DNA of 15,738 nucleotides from Coxiellaceae bacterium UBA6002 (GTDB lineage: Bacteria > Pseudomonadota > Gammaproteobacteria > UBA6002). The notes beneath the pieces were generated by a model, which saw nothing but the letters and a program-made list of their open reading frames with translations, did not search any database and was not told the origin of the DNA. The stretch spans positions 1 to 15,738 of the forward strand of contig DJAM01000144.1 of assembly GCA_002429595.1 (NCBI GenBank), read 5' to 3'. How positions within the stretch are numbered: position 1 is the first letter of the stretch; every line of letters starts with the position of its first letter. A program made the position numbers and the translations under genes. Positions 7,239 to 14,920 of this stretch are shown here, one piece after another.

Positions 7239-8158
7239 AAGTACTTAGCATAGTCACTCCTGTTTACTACAACGAAGCATCTCTGCCTCATCTATATGAA
7301 AAACTCATTGAGCTTGAAAATAAACTGCGCACAATCGACATTGGCCTTGAAATTATTTTTGTAGATGATGGCTCAGGAGATAACTCTTTAGCGGAACTGC
7401 GAAAAATTAAAGAAAAGCGACCTGCAACTAAAGTTATTAAACTAACTCGAAATTTTGGGGCAACGCATGCTTCTAAGACTGGCTTTCGTTATGTGACTGG
7501 TGACTGCTTTATCACTTTGGCAGCCGATCTACAGGATCCTCCGGAATTAATTTTTGAGATGGTAGAAAAATGGTTAGCTGGCTCTAAATTCGTTATTGGT
7601 ATTCGTAAACAACGTGAAGATCCTCATTTAACAAAAATGCTTGCTGCGTGTTATTACTATTTGCTTAGATTTTTTGTATTTAAAGAATATCCGAGAAAAG
7701 GCTTTGATCTTGCCTTAATGGATAAATCGATACAGCCTTACCTTGTCAACAGCGCAAAAAATATTAACACTCCATTGTTTGCTTATTGGTTAGGATTTAA
7801 GCCAGAAATTATTGAATATCAAAGATTGCCCAGACTACATGGCAAATCAAGATGGACCATTGGCAAGAAAATAAAATATTTTTTAGATTCTCTTTTGGGA
7901 TTCTCTGTAGGACCAATACGTTTTATTACTGTGATTGGTTTAGCGGTATCTATTATTAGTTTTTCTTACGGTAGTTTGATTTTTATCAATGGTCTACTTG
8001 GAAGAATTAAAGTTTCAGGCTATGCGGGATTAGTGACTCTTATTACTTTTTTACTTGGGGTGATTATCATCATCCTTGGAATAATAGGAGAGTATATCTG
8101 GCGAATTTATGATGAGTCAAATAATCGGCCTGAAGCAGTTATAGACGAGATTCACTAG
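7235..8158 (+). CDS. GtrB/DPM1-like family 2 glycosyltransferase (polyprenyl-phosphate glycosyltransferase)
   Basis: The 307-residue protein has an N-terminal GT-A domain: S-I-V-T-P-V-Y-Y-N-E at the start, V-D-D-G-S-G for the nucleotide, and A-A-D-L-Q-D-P-P with the metal-binding acidic residues. The G-K-S-R-W motif typical of the GtrB/dolichol-phosphate-mannose-synthase branch follows. Two C-terminal membrane helices (about 227-252 and 263-290) anchor it. Such enzymes move a sugar from a nucleotide donor to undecaprenyl phosphate on the cytoplasmic face of the inner membrane, and the product is then flipped by GtrA, for which a candidate sits at 1294-1734. The donor here is probably the acylated dTDP-aminosugar built by the same operon. 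The start is ATG 7235 within the ATGA overlap; an upstream TTG at 7202 is not needed. It is last in its operon and convergent with the next gene at 10 bases; no clear terminator is seen. Confidence 0.9.
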   Translation: MKVLSIVTPVYYNEASLPHLYEKLIELENKLRTIDIGLEIIFVDDGSGDNSLAELRKIKEKRPATKVIKLTRNFGATHASKTGFRYVTGDCFITLAADLQDPPELIFEMVEKWLAGSKFVIGIRKQREDPHLTKMLAACYYYLLRFFVFKEYPRKGFDLALMDKSIQPYLVNSAKNINTPLFAYWLGFKPEIIEYQRLPRLHGKSRWTIGKKIKYFLDSLLGFSVGPIRFITVIGLAVSIISFSYGSLIFINGLLGRIKVSGYAGLVTLITFLLGVIIIILGIIGEYIWRIYDESNNRPEAVIDEIH

Positions 8159-8168
8159 TTGTTACAAC

Positions 8169-9259
8169 TCAGCCACTAGATGATACGACGTCCATTTTTG
8201 GCTGAATTTCCAATTCATCACGATAGCTGGGAATCTGTGTTTTTAAGCGTTTTGCTAATAGACGACCAAGTTTGATGCCCGGTTTTTCAATAATCTTTAC
8301 CGCTGAAGCGGAAATAGCGAATAACAACATTAAAGCAGGAATGTTATGTTGAAGTAATCCACCTGCAATAGCCCATTGTTTAATTTGCTCAAAAAGCCAA
8401 TTGTGCAAGAGATAAACACAATAAGTTAATTCAGAAATAAAGAGTATAAAGCGATTAAAAATCAATCTATCTTTGATAAGCCAAGCACCTAAAAATAGCA
8501 AAAAGGCCAACGCCGCAAAATGAGCGTGCCTCGAATCCGGATTTATTGTTGCAGTAAGATGCCAATATTGTAGAAATATAAGTGAAGCAAATAAAAACAT
8601 CTTCACAAAACTAACTTGCTTGTGCTCAAACAACCAAAAAAACACCCCCAAAAAGAGGAAGGGACCATTAATATTTAAGCAACCTATTGCGAAACATTTT
8701 ACGTTGGGGATCGGTGGAAGATGGCCAAATATCAAAGTAGTTAGAGTCATAATCCAGGGTAATAGCAGTCTATATTGACCAATGACTTTAAAATGGCGCA
8801 TGAGGAACATAAAAAAGTAGAATAAGATTTCTACACGAAGAGTCCACTCTAGAATAAGGTGTTTGAAAAAAATCACCCACTAAGAGTAATTGTAGAATGA
8901 GTGTTTTCAAATTAACAGCGGCATGATTATTAAAATAGATGAAGGAATATTGAAATAAAACCGCAAAAATATATAAAGGAAAATTCTGAAAATTCGTTTA
9001 ACTAAAAATTCCAGAGACTGTTCAGTTTGTAAAACATGAGTAATAACGTATCCTGAAACAAGGAAAAACACCACAACCCCTGCTCCCCCTCCAAAGCAAA
9101 AGGGGTAAAATTAATTTGATAAGAAATCTCAAAGATTCATGCACTGAATCATTATTAGAAAATTCAAGCAGACGCGGATAGAGGGTATGACCTATAAGCA
9201 CACTGCTGAAGGAAAAAAATTCTCAACCAATCGAGAAATACTATTCTAGATGTATTCAT
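8169..9259 (-). pseudogene. Acyltransferase family 3 (membrane sugar O-acyltransferase), broken by four frameshifts
   Basis: Reading the minus strand and switching frame four times gives a nearly complete acyltransferase-3 protein of about 360 residues. It begins M-N-T-S-R-I-V-F-L-D-W-L-R-I at 9259, continues S-V-L-I-G-H-T-L-Y-P-R with the family's conserved His, then G-G-G-A-G-V-V-V-F-F-L-V-S-G-Y near 9092-9045, then G-D-F-F-Q-T-P near 8875, and L-E-W-T-L-R-V-E-I near 8850. The frame changes fall at about 9211-9219 (a run of seven T), 9090-9099, 8979-8984 and 8850-8856. Only the last part, from 8876 to 8169, is still open as one frame of about 235 codons; it includes the later membrane helices. 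The ATG overlaps the stop of the upstream PhyH gene by four bases, showing it was translationally coupled in that operon. Intact relatives O-acetylate LPS or other surface sugars. Four separate shifts make this a true pseudogene unless the assembly is poor. Confidence 0.88.
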
Positions 9260-10086
9260 TTTTCTTGATGTTCACAAACAACTTCAAAATTTTCTAGCCG
9301 CTTATTGCGCCAATCAAATGCACTTTCAGCTGGCTCTCCTTCGTACCCAAGGAATTTATTGAGAAAAGCATCTTCACTATATTTGCCTTTTAGCGCCTTA
9401 GGTAAATTAATTTGTTGCTTAAAGAAGGGAAGAGCATAGACATGATTCAAGCCTCTTCTGACCTTAGCGGCGCTATTGCTACCCGAGCGATGGTATAACA
9501 TAGAATCGAAGACCAATGCATCACCTGGGTTAGCGTCAATTCCAATCTCGTGTGCTGTTACATAATCATTGGATGGAAACATTTCTGCTTTATGAGAAGC
9601 AGGTAACACGTGAGTACCACCCGTGAGCACATTAAATGCGTCAATACAAAAAAGAGCGCTAATCGCTAAAGGCCGTGAAGCGACAAAATGTTGATAGGGA
9701 AGATCTCTATGCCAACCCATTTGATAGCTTTCAGTGTTTGGAGGAAGCAGCACACCATTTTGCTGTTGAAGAATATAATAATCACCAAAAGCTTTCTTCA
9801 TTAACATTAAAATTTTCGGTAACGTTGCTAACTGTAAAAACAGGCTATTTTCGGCAAGCGGGCAGCGAATTATATTCGCATCATTGATCTGACTGAGATT
9901 ATTTTCACCGCCAAGTTCGTGACATTGTTTTTGGTACAAAGAGTCCAATTGTTCTCGTGTGGTTTCTAATAGGTCAGAATCCAAAACACTTCTTACAATG
10001 GTAAAGCCAAAAATTTTTATCTCTTCAATGTGTTGCTCTAATTCGCTTGTGACAATCGTTTGTTCTCGGATGCCATATGTTTTCAT
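9256..10086 (-). CDS. Phytanoyl-CoA dioxygenase (PhyH) family Fe(II)/2-oxoglutarate oxygenase
   Basis: This 276-residue protein has the double-stranded beta-helix metal site: His126 and Asp128 in W-H-R-D-L-P, the distal His199 in M-L-Y-H-R-S-G, and an Arg at 210-211 that can bind 2-oxoglutarate. Family members hydroxylate or otherwise oxidise small substrates with O2 and 2-oxoglutarate, usually in the cytoplasm. Members are seen in surface-polysaccharide loci, where they may act on sugars or lipid-linked intermediates; the substrate here is unknown. It is third in the minus-strand operon, 34 bases after the methyltransferase, with an AGGG about eight bases before the ATG, and its stop codon overlaps the start of the broken acyltransferase. 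All metal-binding residues are present, so it is probably active. Confidence 0.82.
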   Translation of the reverse strand: MKTYGIREQTIVTSELEQHIEEIKIFGFTIVRSVLDSDLLETTREQLDSLYQKQCHELGGENNLSQINDANIIRCPLAENSLFLQLATLPKILMLMKKAFGDYYILQQQNGVLLPPNTESYQMGWHRDLPYQHFVASRPLAISALFCIDAFNVLTGGTHVLPASHKAEMFPSNDYVTAHEIGIDANPGDALVFDSMLYHRSGSNSAAKVRRGLNHVYALPFFKQQINLPKALKGKYSEDAFLNKFLGYEGEPAESAFDWRNKRLENFEVVCEHQEK

Positions 10087-10120
10087 CTAATATCCCTATT
10101 CGAATACCTACTTGCTTCTA

Positions 10121-11131
10121 CTAAGCTTCCGCTGCTTCGCTAACTACTTTGTCTAGCCATTCATGTGCACTCATGCCAGATCGTTCAATAGCCTTTAATA
10201 CTTTTTGCTTAGTTTCTAAGGACACGTTTTCAAGAGCACCATAGTAACGGCTACGGTGCGTTCCCCCTCTTTTGCCTAAAATTGGCAAATCTAAATCTAC
10301 TTCGGGCGCACCTTCACCTACTTCAAAAGTGATTAAATAGTAAGCATTGCCTAGTAACCAATTCAAATTGACGTTTCGCGCGCTTTCAGGTAAGCAGTCA
10401 ATCGGAGTTTCATATTGGAATAATTTATTCGAATTCATCAGGATCTGGCCAAACGTAGTATTTCTTAGCCACGGAGCCATACTTTCATCTCCAAATACGA
10501 CTTTGCCACCGGGGCGTACTACCCTTGCCATCTCAGAAATTGCTTTCTTTCTATCAGTAAATAAATTGATGCCACCAAAGTGATAAGCAGAATCGAAATA
10601 GTTATCGGGGAAAGGTAAGGTAGAAGCATTGCTAACGAAAAATTCCATTGGACAAGTTAAGTTTGTTGCGGCAAGCATTTTTTCCTTGCCGATTTTTAAC
10701 ATATTGACTGACAGATCTTGCATGTAGAGCTCGCCTTCGTGATTGAGTCGCTTAGCAATGTAAATTGAATCCTCACATGTGCCGCAACCTGTTTCTAAAA
10801 CGCGATGGTTAGGCTGTAAGTCAAGCAAATCGATCATTTTATTGCGCTCTTTATTTTCATCCGCGTAGAAACTTTTGAAAATCCACTTGATTACTTGATC
10901 ATAATCTTCACTCGTTGTTTGATAGTGTTGATATTCTTTTTGTTCAACCTCATTGAGGCTTTCAAGTTCGAAATTAATTAAATGGGGAATACCATCCTCT
11001 ATTACATAGTTTCCCTGAGGCGAAATGAGCTGTCCTTTTACAATATTCTCTGAATCTTGGCTATCTACTTTTATTTCTAGGGCTTTAAGAGTATAAGGGC
11101 AACGGTATATGTGGGTAGCATGACGCTTCAT
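10121..11131 (-). CDS. Class I SAM-dependent methyltransferase with a degenerate Trm112-like N-terminal domain
   Basis: The protein has 336 residues. Residues 8-53 resemble the small domain often found ahead of sugar or lipid methyltransferases: C-P-Y-T-L-K-A-L near the start and D-G-I-P-H-L-I at its end. Only one of the expected zinc cysteines is visible (Cys11), so zinc binding is doubtful. The catalytic domain carries V-L-E-T-G-C-G-T at 111-118 (SAM glycine loop), Asp139 after strand two, and later the V-V-R-P-G-G-K-V-V-F stretch typical of the UbiE/methyltransferase-11 group. It is second in the operon; an AAGGAG (11143-11138) lies six bases before its ATG, in the 14-base gap from the upstream gene. 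The acceptor is unknown: a sugar hydroxyl of the surface glycan is the simplest guess. Confidence 0.82.
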   Translation of the reverse strand: MKRHATHIYRCPYTLKALEIKVDSQDSENIVKGQLISPQGNYVIEDGIPHLINFELESLNEVEQKEYQHYQTTSEDYDQVIKWIFKSFYADENKERNKMIDLLDLQPNHRVLETGCGTCEDSIYIAKRLNHEGELYMQDLSVNMLKIGKEKMLAATNLTCPMEFFVSNASTLPFPDNYFDSAYHFGGINLFTDRKKAISEMARVVRPGGKVVFGDESMAPWLRNTTFGQILMNSNKLFQYETPIDCLPESARNVNLNWLLGNAYYLITFEVGEGAPEVDLDLPILGKRGGTHRSRYYGALENVSLETKQKVLKAIERSGMSAHEWLDKVVSEAAEA

Positions 11132-11145
11132 TATTCACTCCTTAA

Positions 11146-12057
11146 TTAAATTTTTCTAACAGCATAACCAAACCCAGAACTACCATGACTATTACCGTTG
11201 TAAAACATGTATTGCTGATTTTTAACTTGGACGATATTTGGGTAGCAAATGATTTCTGAATCCCAGCCTTCAGATGATTTGCCAATGCCGGTTTGTTCGT
11301 CAGCTCTAGTCCAATGTAAACCATCAGAAGAACTGGCATAGCCAATTTTATACAGGTCACTATGTGAGCGTGCAGAAAACCACATTTCATAGCCATCGTC
11401 ATTTTTAACGACACAAGGGCGGCCTATTGAGTATTCATCGGGTAAATTCGGCTCTAGACAGACAGGTTCATCTACTGACCAATTAAGACCATCTGTTGAG
11501 GAAGCATGGCGAATCACATTTACATAATGCAGTTTATCCCCGGTCGTTATCCAGTGAAGACAAGAAACATACCACATTCGAAGTAGATTCTTTTCAACAA
11601 TGACATAAGGAGCTCCTCGTAAAAATTGTTCGTCTTCTGTTCGATCCAAAATAGGCATTTTTGAGAGCTTTTGAAAGTTCCCTGCTTGATCAATTGCTGC
11701 AACCCCTGAAAAAATCAGGTAAGGGATACGATGAGTTCGCTGAAAACCATGGTAATAACAAATCAACTGATCCTGATGTTTTATAATGCAAGAAGGTACG
11801 ACGCCACAATCTTCAAAAGTGCCAATTTTACCCAGATCTAAGACTGGTTCGGGGGAAACATGAATAACTTCTTTGGGATTTTCCGCAGCAACGTCAACGA
11901 ATCCAATCCGGCCGTATTTGTGTTCATCTAATGCGGCAAAATAGACTCGTATAACATCGTCATTATGAAGATAGGCCGTAGGGAGATGTGCATAAGATTT
12001 AGCCCACCAAAGATTTCCTGAAGGAGAAAAAACGTGGCCCATTTTGCGCCATTCCAT
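11146..12057 (-). CDS. Five-bladed beta-propeller glycosidase-like protein (GH43/GH32-type superfamily)
   Basis: From ATG 12057 this is a 303-residue protein of the arabinanase/levansucrase-like five-bladed beta-propeller superfamily. Blade signatures are visible: I-R-V-Y-F-A-A-L-D at 36-44, F-E-D-C-G-V-V-P-S at 81-89, and the repeated A-S-S-T-D-G-L-N-W (185-193) and A-S-S-S-D-G-L-H-W (241-249). Relatives without a signal peptide occur often in LPS and capsule loci. Their role there is unclear: they may be glycosidases, phosphorylases or transferases acting on sugar precursors. No signal peptide is present at the chosen start. The frame stays open upstream to 12177, but that part would read through the promoter at 12093-12121, while GAGG six bases before ATG 12057 is a fitting ribosome binding site. 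It is first in a four-gene minus-strand operon. Confidence 0.75.
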   Translation of the reverse strand: MEWRKMGHVFSPSGNLWWAKSYAHLPTAYLHNDDVIRVYFAALDEHKYGRIGFVDVAAENPKEVIHVSPEPVLDLGKIGTFEDCGVVPSCIIKHQDQLICYYHGFQRTHRIPYLIFSGVAAIDQAGNFQKLSKMPILDRTEDEQFLRGAPYVIVEKNLLRMWYVSCLHWITTGDKLHYVNVIRHASSTDGLNWSVDEPVCLEPNLPDEYSIGRPCVVKNDDGYEMWFSARSHSDLYKIGYASSSDGLHWTRADEQTGIGKSSEGWDSEIICYPNIVQVKNQQYMFYNGNSHGSSGFGYAVRKI

Positions 12058-12092
12058 AAGCATCCTCGTGAAAATTATCAGAGAAAGGGGTA

Positions 12093-12121
12093 ATATTACG
12101 TGGATTTTTCTGTGATAGCAA
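12093..12121 (-). promoter_or_regulatory. Sigma-70-type promoter candidate for the propeller/methyltransferase/PhyH operon
   Basis: On the minus strand, a -35 TTGCTA (12121-12116), a 17-base spacer and a -10 TAATAT (12098-12093) predict a transcript start near 12086, about 29 bases before ATG 12057. This also settles the start of the first gene, since longer versions would begin upstream of the transcript. Confidence 0.6.
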
Positions 12122-12126
12122 ATCAG

Positions 12127-12172
12127 TAGCTGTAGAAATACTCGATTTATACAATTGCTAATATTTAAGGAG
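12127..12172 (+). promoter_or_regulatory. Weak promoter candidate and strong ribosome binding site of the ketoisomerase gene
   Basis: A -10 TACAAT (12150-12155) has only a poor -35 (TAGCTG, 12127-12132) at 17 bases, so the promoter is tentative and may need an activator. The ribosome binding site is excellent: AAGGAG at 12167-12172, seven bases before ATG 12180. It decides the start against the TTG at 12177. Confidence 0.45.
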
Positions 12173-12179
12173 TTCATTG

Positions 12180-12605
12180 ATGAAGTTTAACAATGTTGAG
12201 GATTGTCAATTAATTAAATTAAAAACTTTTAATGACGATCGAGGCACTTTATCTTTTGCCGAAGGTGAACGTGACATCCCATTTGCTATAAAAAGGATTT
12301 TTTATATTTACGGAGTACCTGAGGATAAGAACCGGGGTGCCCATGCTCATAAAGAAGTCGAGCAGTTTCTAATTTGTTTAAAAGGTATGTTTACAATGAT
12401 TGTGGACGATAGTCGGTCAAAAAAAGAATTTATATTAAATGATGCTACGGAGGGCCTATTTATTCCTAGCGGTATTTGGGGTGAGCTTCAAGAGTTTTCT
12501 CGTGATGCCATTTGCTTAGTTCTAGTCTCAGACTTTTATTCCGAGACTGACTACTTACGTTCTTATGATAGCTTCAGACATTATAGAGCGGAAAATGTTG
12601 ACTAA
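12180..12605 (+). CDS. dTDP-4-keto-6-deoxyglucose 3,4-ketoisomerase (FdtA/QdtA family)
   Basis: This 141-residue small cupin moves the keto group of dTDP-4-keto-6-deoxyglucose from C-4 to C-3, preparing it for the C-3 aminotransferase. Family motifs are present: R-G-T-L-S-F-A-E at 21-28, I-P-F-A-I-K-R-I-F-Y-I at 33-43, the two likely catalytic histidines His55 and His57 in R-G-A-H-A-H-K, and S-E-T-D-Y-L-R-S-Y-D at 121-130. The length matches FdtA (about 139). As I recall from work on QdtA and FdtA, the residue before the G-x-L motif is Arg in galacto-type FdtA and Tyr in QdtA; here it is Arg21, favouring Fuc3N. The second deciding position (His in FdtA, Arg in QdtA) aligns with Gly101, so the stereochemistry is open. 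It stands alone, 7 kb from the aminotransferase, divergent from the propeller operon and convergent with the membrane-protein gene. Confidence 0.9.
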   Translation: MKFNNVEDCQLIKLKTFNDDRGTLSFAEGERDIPFAIKRIFYIYGVPEDKNRGAHAHKEVEQFLICLKGMFTMIVDDSRSKKEFILNDATEGLFIPSGIWGELQEFSRDAICLVLVSDFYSETDYLRSYDSFRHYRAENVD

Positions 12606-12622
12606 TTTCCTCTAAGTTATTT

Positions 12623-14797
12623 TTATTTTGAATCTGCAAGCGCCATATCAAAATTAAAAATCGCAAAATATAAATTGCGCGGATCGTTTGGAGCTTCAAG
12701 TCGCTTTGCATCTGTCACAAAATACAGATGGTGAATTCCTGGCATCAGAGTTACTTTGCGTGTGACTTCAGTCAAACTATTATTGATTTGAAATTGTGTT
12801 TGGATGAGGTCGCCTGAGATAGTAAGGTTGGCAGTTTCTTCTATTCCAGTTCGTACTTTAAAGTTAAGTGTTACAGTGATATTGTTTTTTGATTGATTAG
12901 TTATTTGGATGCATCCCTTTCGGTCGCCCCAATGCCATGATAAGTTACCATCTGATTCTTTGTTTGAGAAACCGGAAGCCCAGTTTAATTTTACATAGGT
13001 TTGCTTCTTAATATTTGAAGCCTCGCTGTCCCAAAATGGATCATTATTTTTTAAATTTTTCATATACTGTGTGAGATTATAGAATGCAATATTACGTTCG
13101 GTATTTTCAATAGGATTTATCTGTACTTCCTTCTTTATATCAGCTTCTAGTTGATTTGCATGATCTTGAAAACCATTTCTATTAATATAAATTCCTGTAA
13201 ATCCTGCTAATCCAAGTTCTTTTAACATGCTATTAACAGGTTTTTTACTAACCAATATTTGCCATTCGCTAGTTCCTGTCCCTTTGAACGCACCATAACT
13301 CCACAAAAGTCGTTTAGAATGTAGATAGGCTCTAAAATGTTCATAATCATTCATTTGATTTATGAAACCTGCTTCCGGAAATGGCATGGCAGGAAGCTGA
13401 AAAATTCGACTAGCAATTGGCATGCTTGCTTCGATCTTTTCGATAAACATTTTATCTCGATTAAATTGTTCTTGTGCTACTTGGTATTGTTGTTTATCTA
13501 TTTTCGGAATTTGGTCATACAAACCAAAGAACAGAATCAAAAATGCAGAGAATAGAACTGTTCCCTTTTTACGAGTAATAGTGCGATCAATTAATAATTG
13601 CAAACAAATAAAAATAGCAGCAATACCAAAAAATCCAATATAAACGCTAATGCGATTATATGCTCGGATGGTGGGAAATAAAGTGAATGCAATAACAGCT
13701 GCAAACCCACCAATAGTTGCTAATAAAGTACATCCTAAGTTAAAAAGAGATAACACATAAAGGTTTACATTTGTTTGGAATTTTCTTGTAAAGATCGTTG
13801 CAATTAAGATTAAAAATCCTATGGAACCAATAGCACCTAGTGTAGCTGACTGTGATTCAAGGTGTGGAAAATGAGAGTTATAATTTTCTTTGAAATTTCT
13901 TAAAGTATGACTTCTATGCTGATCAACCGGGTACAACAATTGAGTAATCTTAAGCGCATATATCTCAGACTCTTCAGCTGTTCTTTGAACTGCCGAAGGG
14001 TTTGAACCTAGCTGATAATCGGTAATAAACTTAGGTGAAATGGTAATGAGAAAAGTTATTAAACAGAGTACAACGAATGTACAGCTAGTTAGAATTGGTC
14101 CAAGTTTTTGTTTATTGATGCTTCCAACAATACCGGCCATCATGATAAGAAAACAGCCGAAATACACATAATAAGCTCCTGATGAGCAGCAGCTTGCAAA
14201 GATGAGTAAGATTACTAATGAAATTTTTTGTTTTTTACTTATGTTTGACTCAGCTTCATTAGCAAAAAATGTCTCTGTTTTAAATGTTATTAGTCCTGCG
14301 TAAACAAAAATTGGAATGACAAAATAATAATTCATAAATAAGTGGTAAATTCCACGAAACAGATGAAAGGGCAAAAAAGTGAACAATAAACTTCCTACAA
14401 TGGCATAAATAGTATTGATGCCTATTTTTTTAAATACCATCAATGAAAAAATGGTGGTCAGGAAGAAGGTGCTGAAGAATAGTACGTTAGTAATGATGCC
14501 ATAATTCTTTAGAAAAAGAGAAAGTAAGAGCACAGCAAAGTAAGTGAATGGATTATAGGCTGGATACTGAGATATATCGAAAATAGCAGGGGCGGCCAAG
14601 AAAGGATTTGTTACATAACTTTTAGTATCGATTATAGATTTGATCGCTGCAAGTACCCCGACACCATCTCCTGAGTATTGAACAGGTATATGATAATCAA
14701 AGCCACTGAGGTAATAAATTTTAACTAATACTATTAGAGTCAGAGTGCAGGCAATTGCATAAACGAATAAATTTTTGACTAGACTTCTCTCTTTCAC
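12623..14797 (-). CDS. Large polytopic membrane protein, probable GT-C-type glycosyltransferase
   Basis: The 724-residue protein has about 11-12 predicted membrane helices in residues 1-425, followed by a roughly 300-residue soluble, beta-rich C-terminal domain expected in the periplasm. After the first helix, the first external loop contains Y-S-G-D-G-V-G (41-47); an acidic residue in this loop is the usual catalytic site of GT-C enzymes that use polyprenyl-phosphate sugars. I do not recognise a closer family. With the GtrA- and GtrB-like proteins in this window, it is the natural candidate for the third component that attaches the flipped sugar to the glycan. Translation starts at GTG 14797 with AAGGAA a few bases upstream; no in-frame ATG is near. 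The gene probably lay in an operon behind the gene now cut by the insertion sequence at 14899, so its expression may be altered. Confidence 0.75.
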   Translation of the reverse strand: MKERSLVKNLFVYAIACTLTLIVLVKIYYLSGFDYHIPVQYSGDGVGVLAAIKSIIDTKSYVTNPFLAAPAIFDISQYPAYNPFTYFAVLLLSLFLKNYGIITNVLFFSTFFLTTIFSLMVFKKIGINTIYAIVGSLLFTFLPFHLFRGIYHLFMNYYFVIPIFVYAGLITFKTETFFANEAESNISKKQKISLVILLIFASCCSSGAYYVYFGCFLIMMAGIVGSINKQKLGPILTSCTFVVLCLITFLITISPKFITDYQLGSNPSAVQRTAEESEIYALKITQLLYPVDQHRSHTLRNFKENYNSHFPHLESQSATLGAIGSIGFLILIATIFTRKFQTNVNLYVLSLFNLGCTLLATIGGFAAVIAFTLFPTIRAYNRISVYIGFFGIAAIFICLQLLIDRTITRKKGTVLFSAFLILFFGLYDQIPKIDKQQYQVAQEQFNRDKMFIEKIEASMPIASRIFQLPAMPFPEAGFINQMNDYEHFRAYLHSKRLLWSYGAFKGTGTSEWQILVSKKPVNSMLKELGLAGFTGIYINRNGFQDHANQLEADIKKEVQINPIENTERNIAFYNLTQYMKNLKNNDPFWDSEASNIKKQTYVKLNWASGFSNKESDGNLSWHWGDRKGCIQITNQSKNNITVTLNFKVRTGIEETANLTISGDLIQTQFQINNSLTEVTRKVTLMPGIHHLYFVTDAKRLEAPNDPRNLYFAIFNFDMALADSK

Positions 14798-14812
14798 AAA
14801 TTCTTCCTTATT

Positions 14813-14898
14813 TTAATGCACTGGAGTACATCCTAGTGGATCATCTAATTCAACGACGTGGTGATTGCTTTCGTAATTTTGAAAGTATTTGATTAAAC
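14813..14898 (-). pseudogene. 3' remnant (28 codons) of a gene interrupted by the insertion sequence
   Basis: On the minus strand, bases 14898-14813 hold an open frame ending in TAA that encodes L-I-K-Y-F-Q-N-Y-E-S-N-H-H, then V-V-E-L-D-D-P-L-G-C-T-P-V-H. The composition is protein-like, the stop lies 15 bases before the GTG of the membrane-protein gene, and the ribosome binding site of that gene fills the gap, as expected for adjacent operon genes. The frame runs into the end of the insertion sequence, where it stays open to an ATG at 14923 and meets a stop at 14941-14939. The most likely reading is that the element cut an upstream operon partner and left its C-terminus. The tail is too short to name a family. 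It could be chance, since 28 codons is short. Confidence 0.5.
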
Positions 14899-14920
14899 GG
14901 CTCAGCCCTAAAAAAGGGGG

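Noticed and set aside
8155..8170. Short inverted repeat AGTTGT/ACAACT between convergent genes as a terminator
   Set aside because: The stem is only six bases, AT-rich, and has no T-run on either strand.
10347..10583. Small plus-strand frame opposite the methyltransferase
   Set aside because: It lies wholly antisense to a well supported gene, has no ribosome binding site and no recognisable protein features.
12058..12177. N-terminal extension of the propeller protein with a hydrophobic stretch that could look like a signal peptide
   Set aside because: It would be read through a good promoter, while GAGG plus ATG 12057 fits a start; the hydrophobic stretch is AT-rich non-coding DNA translated by chance.
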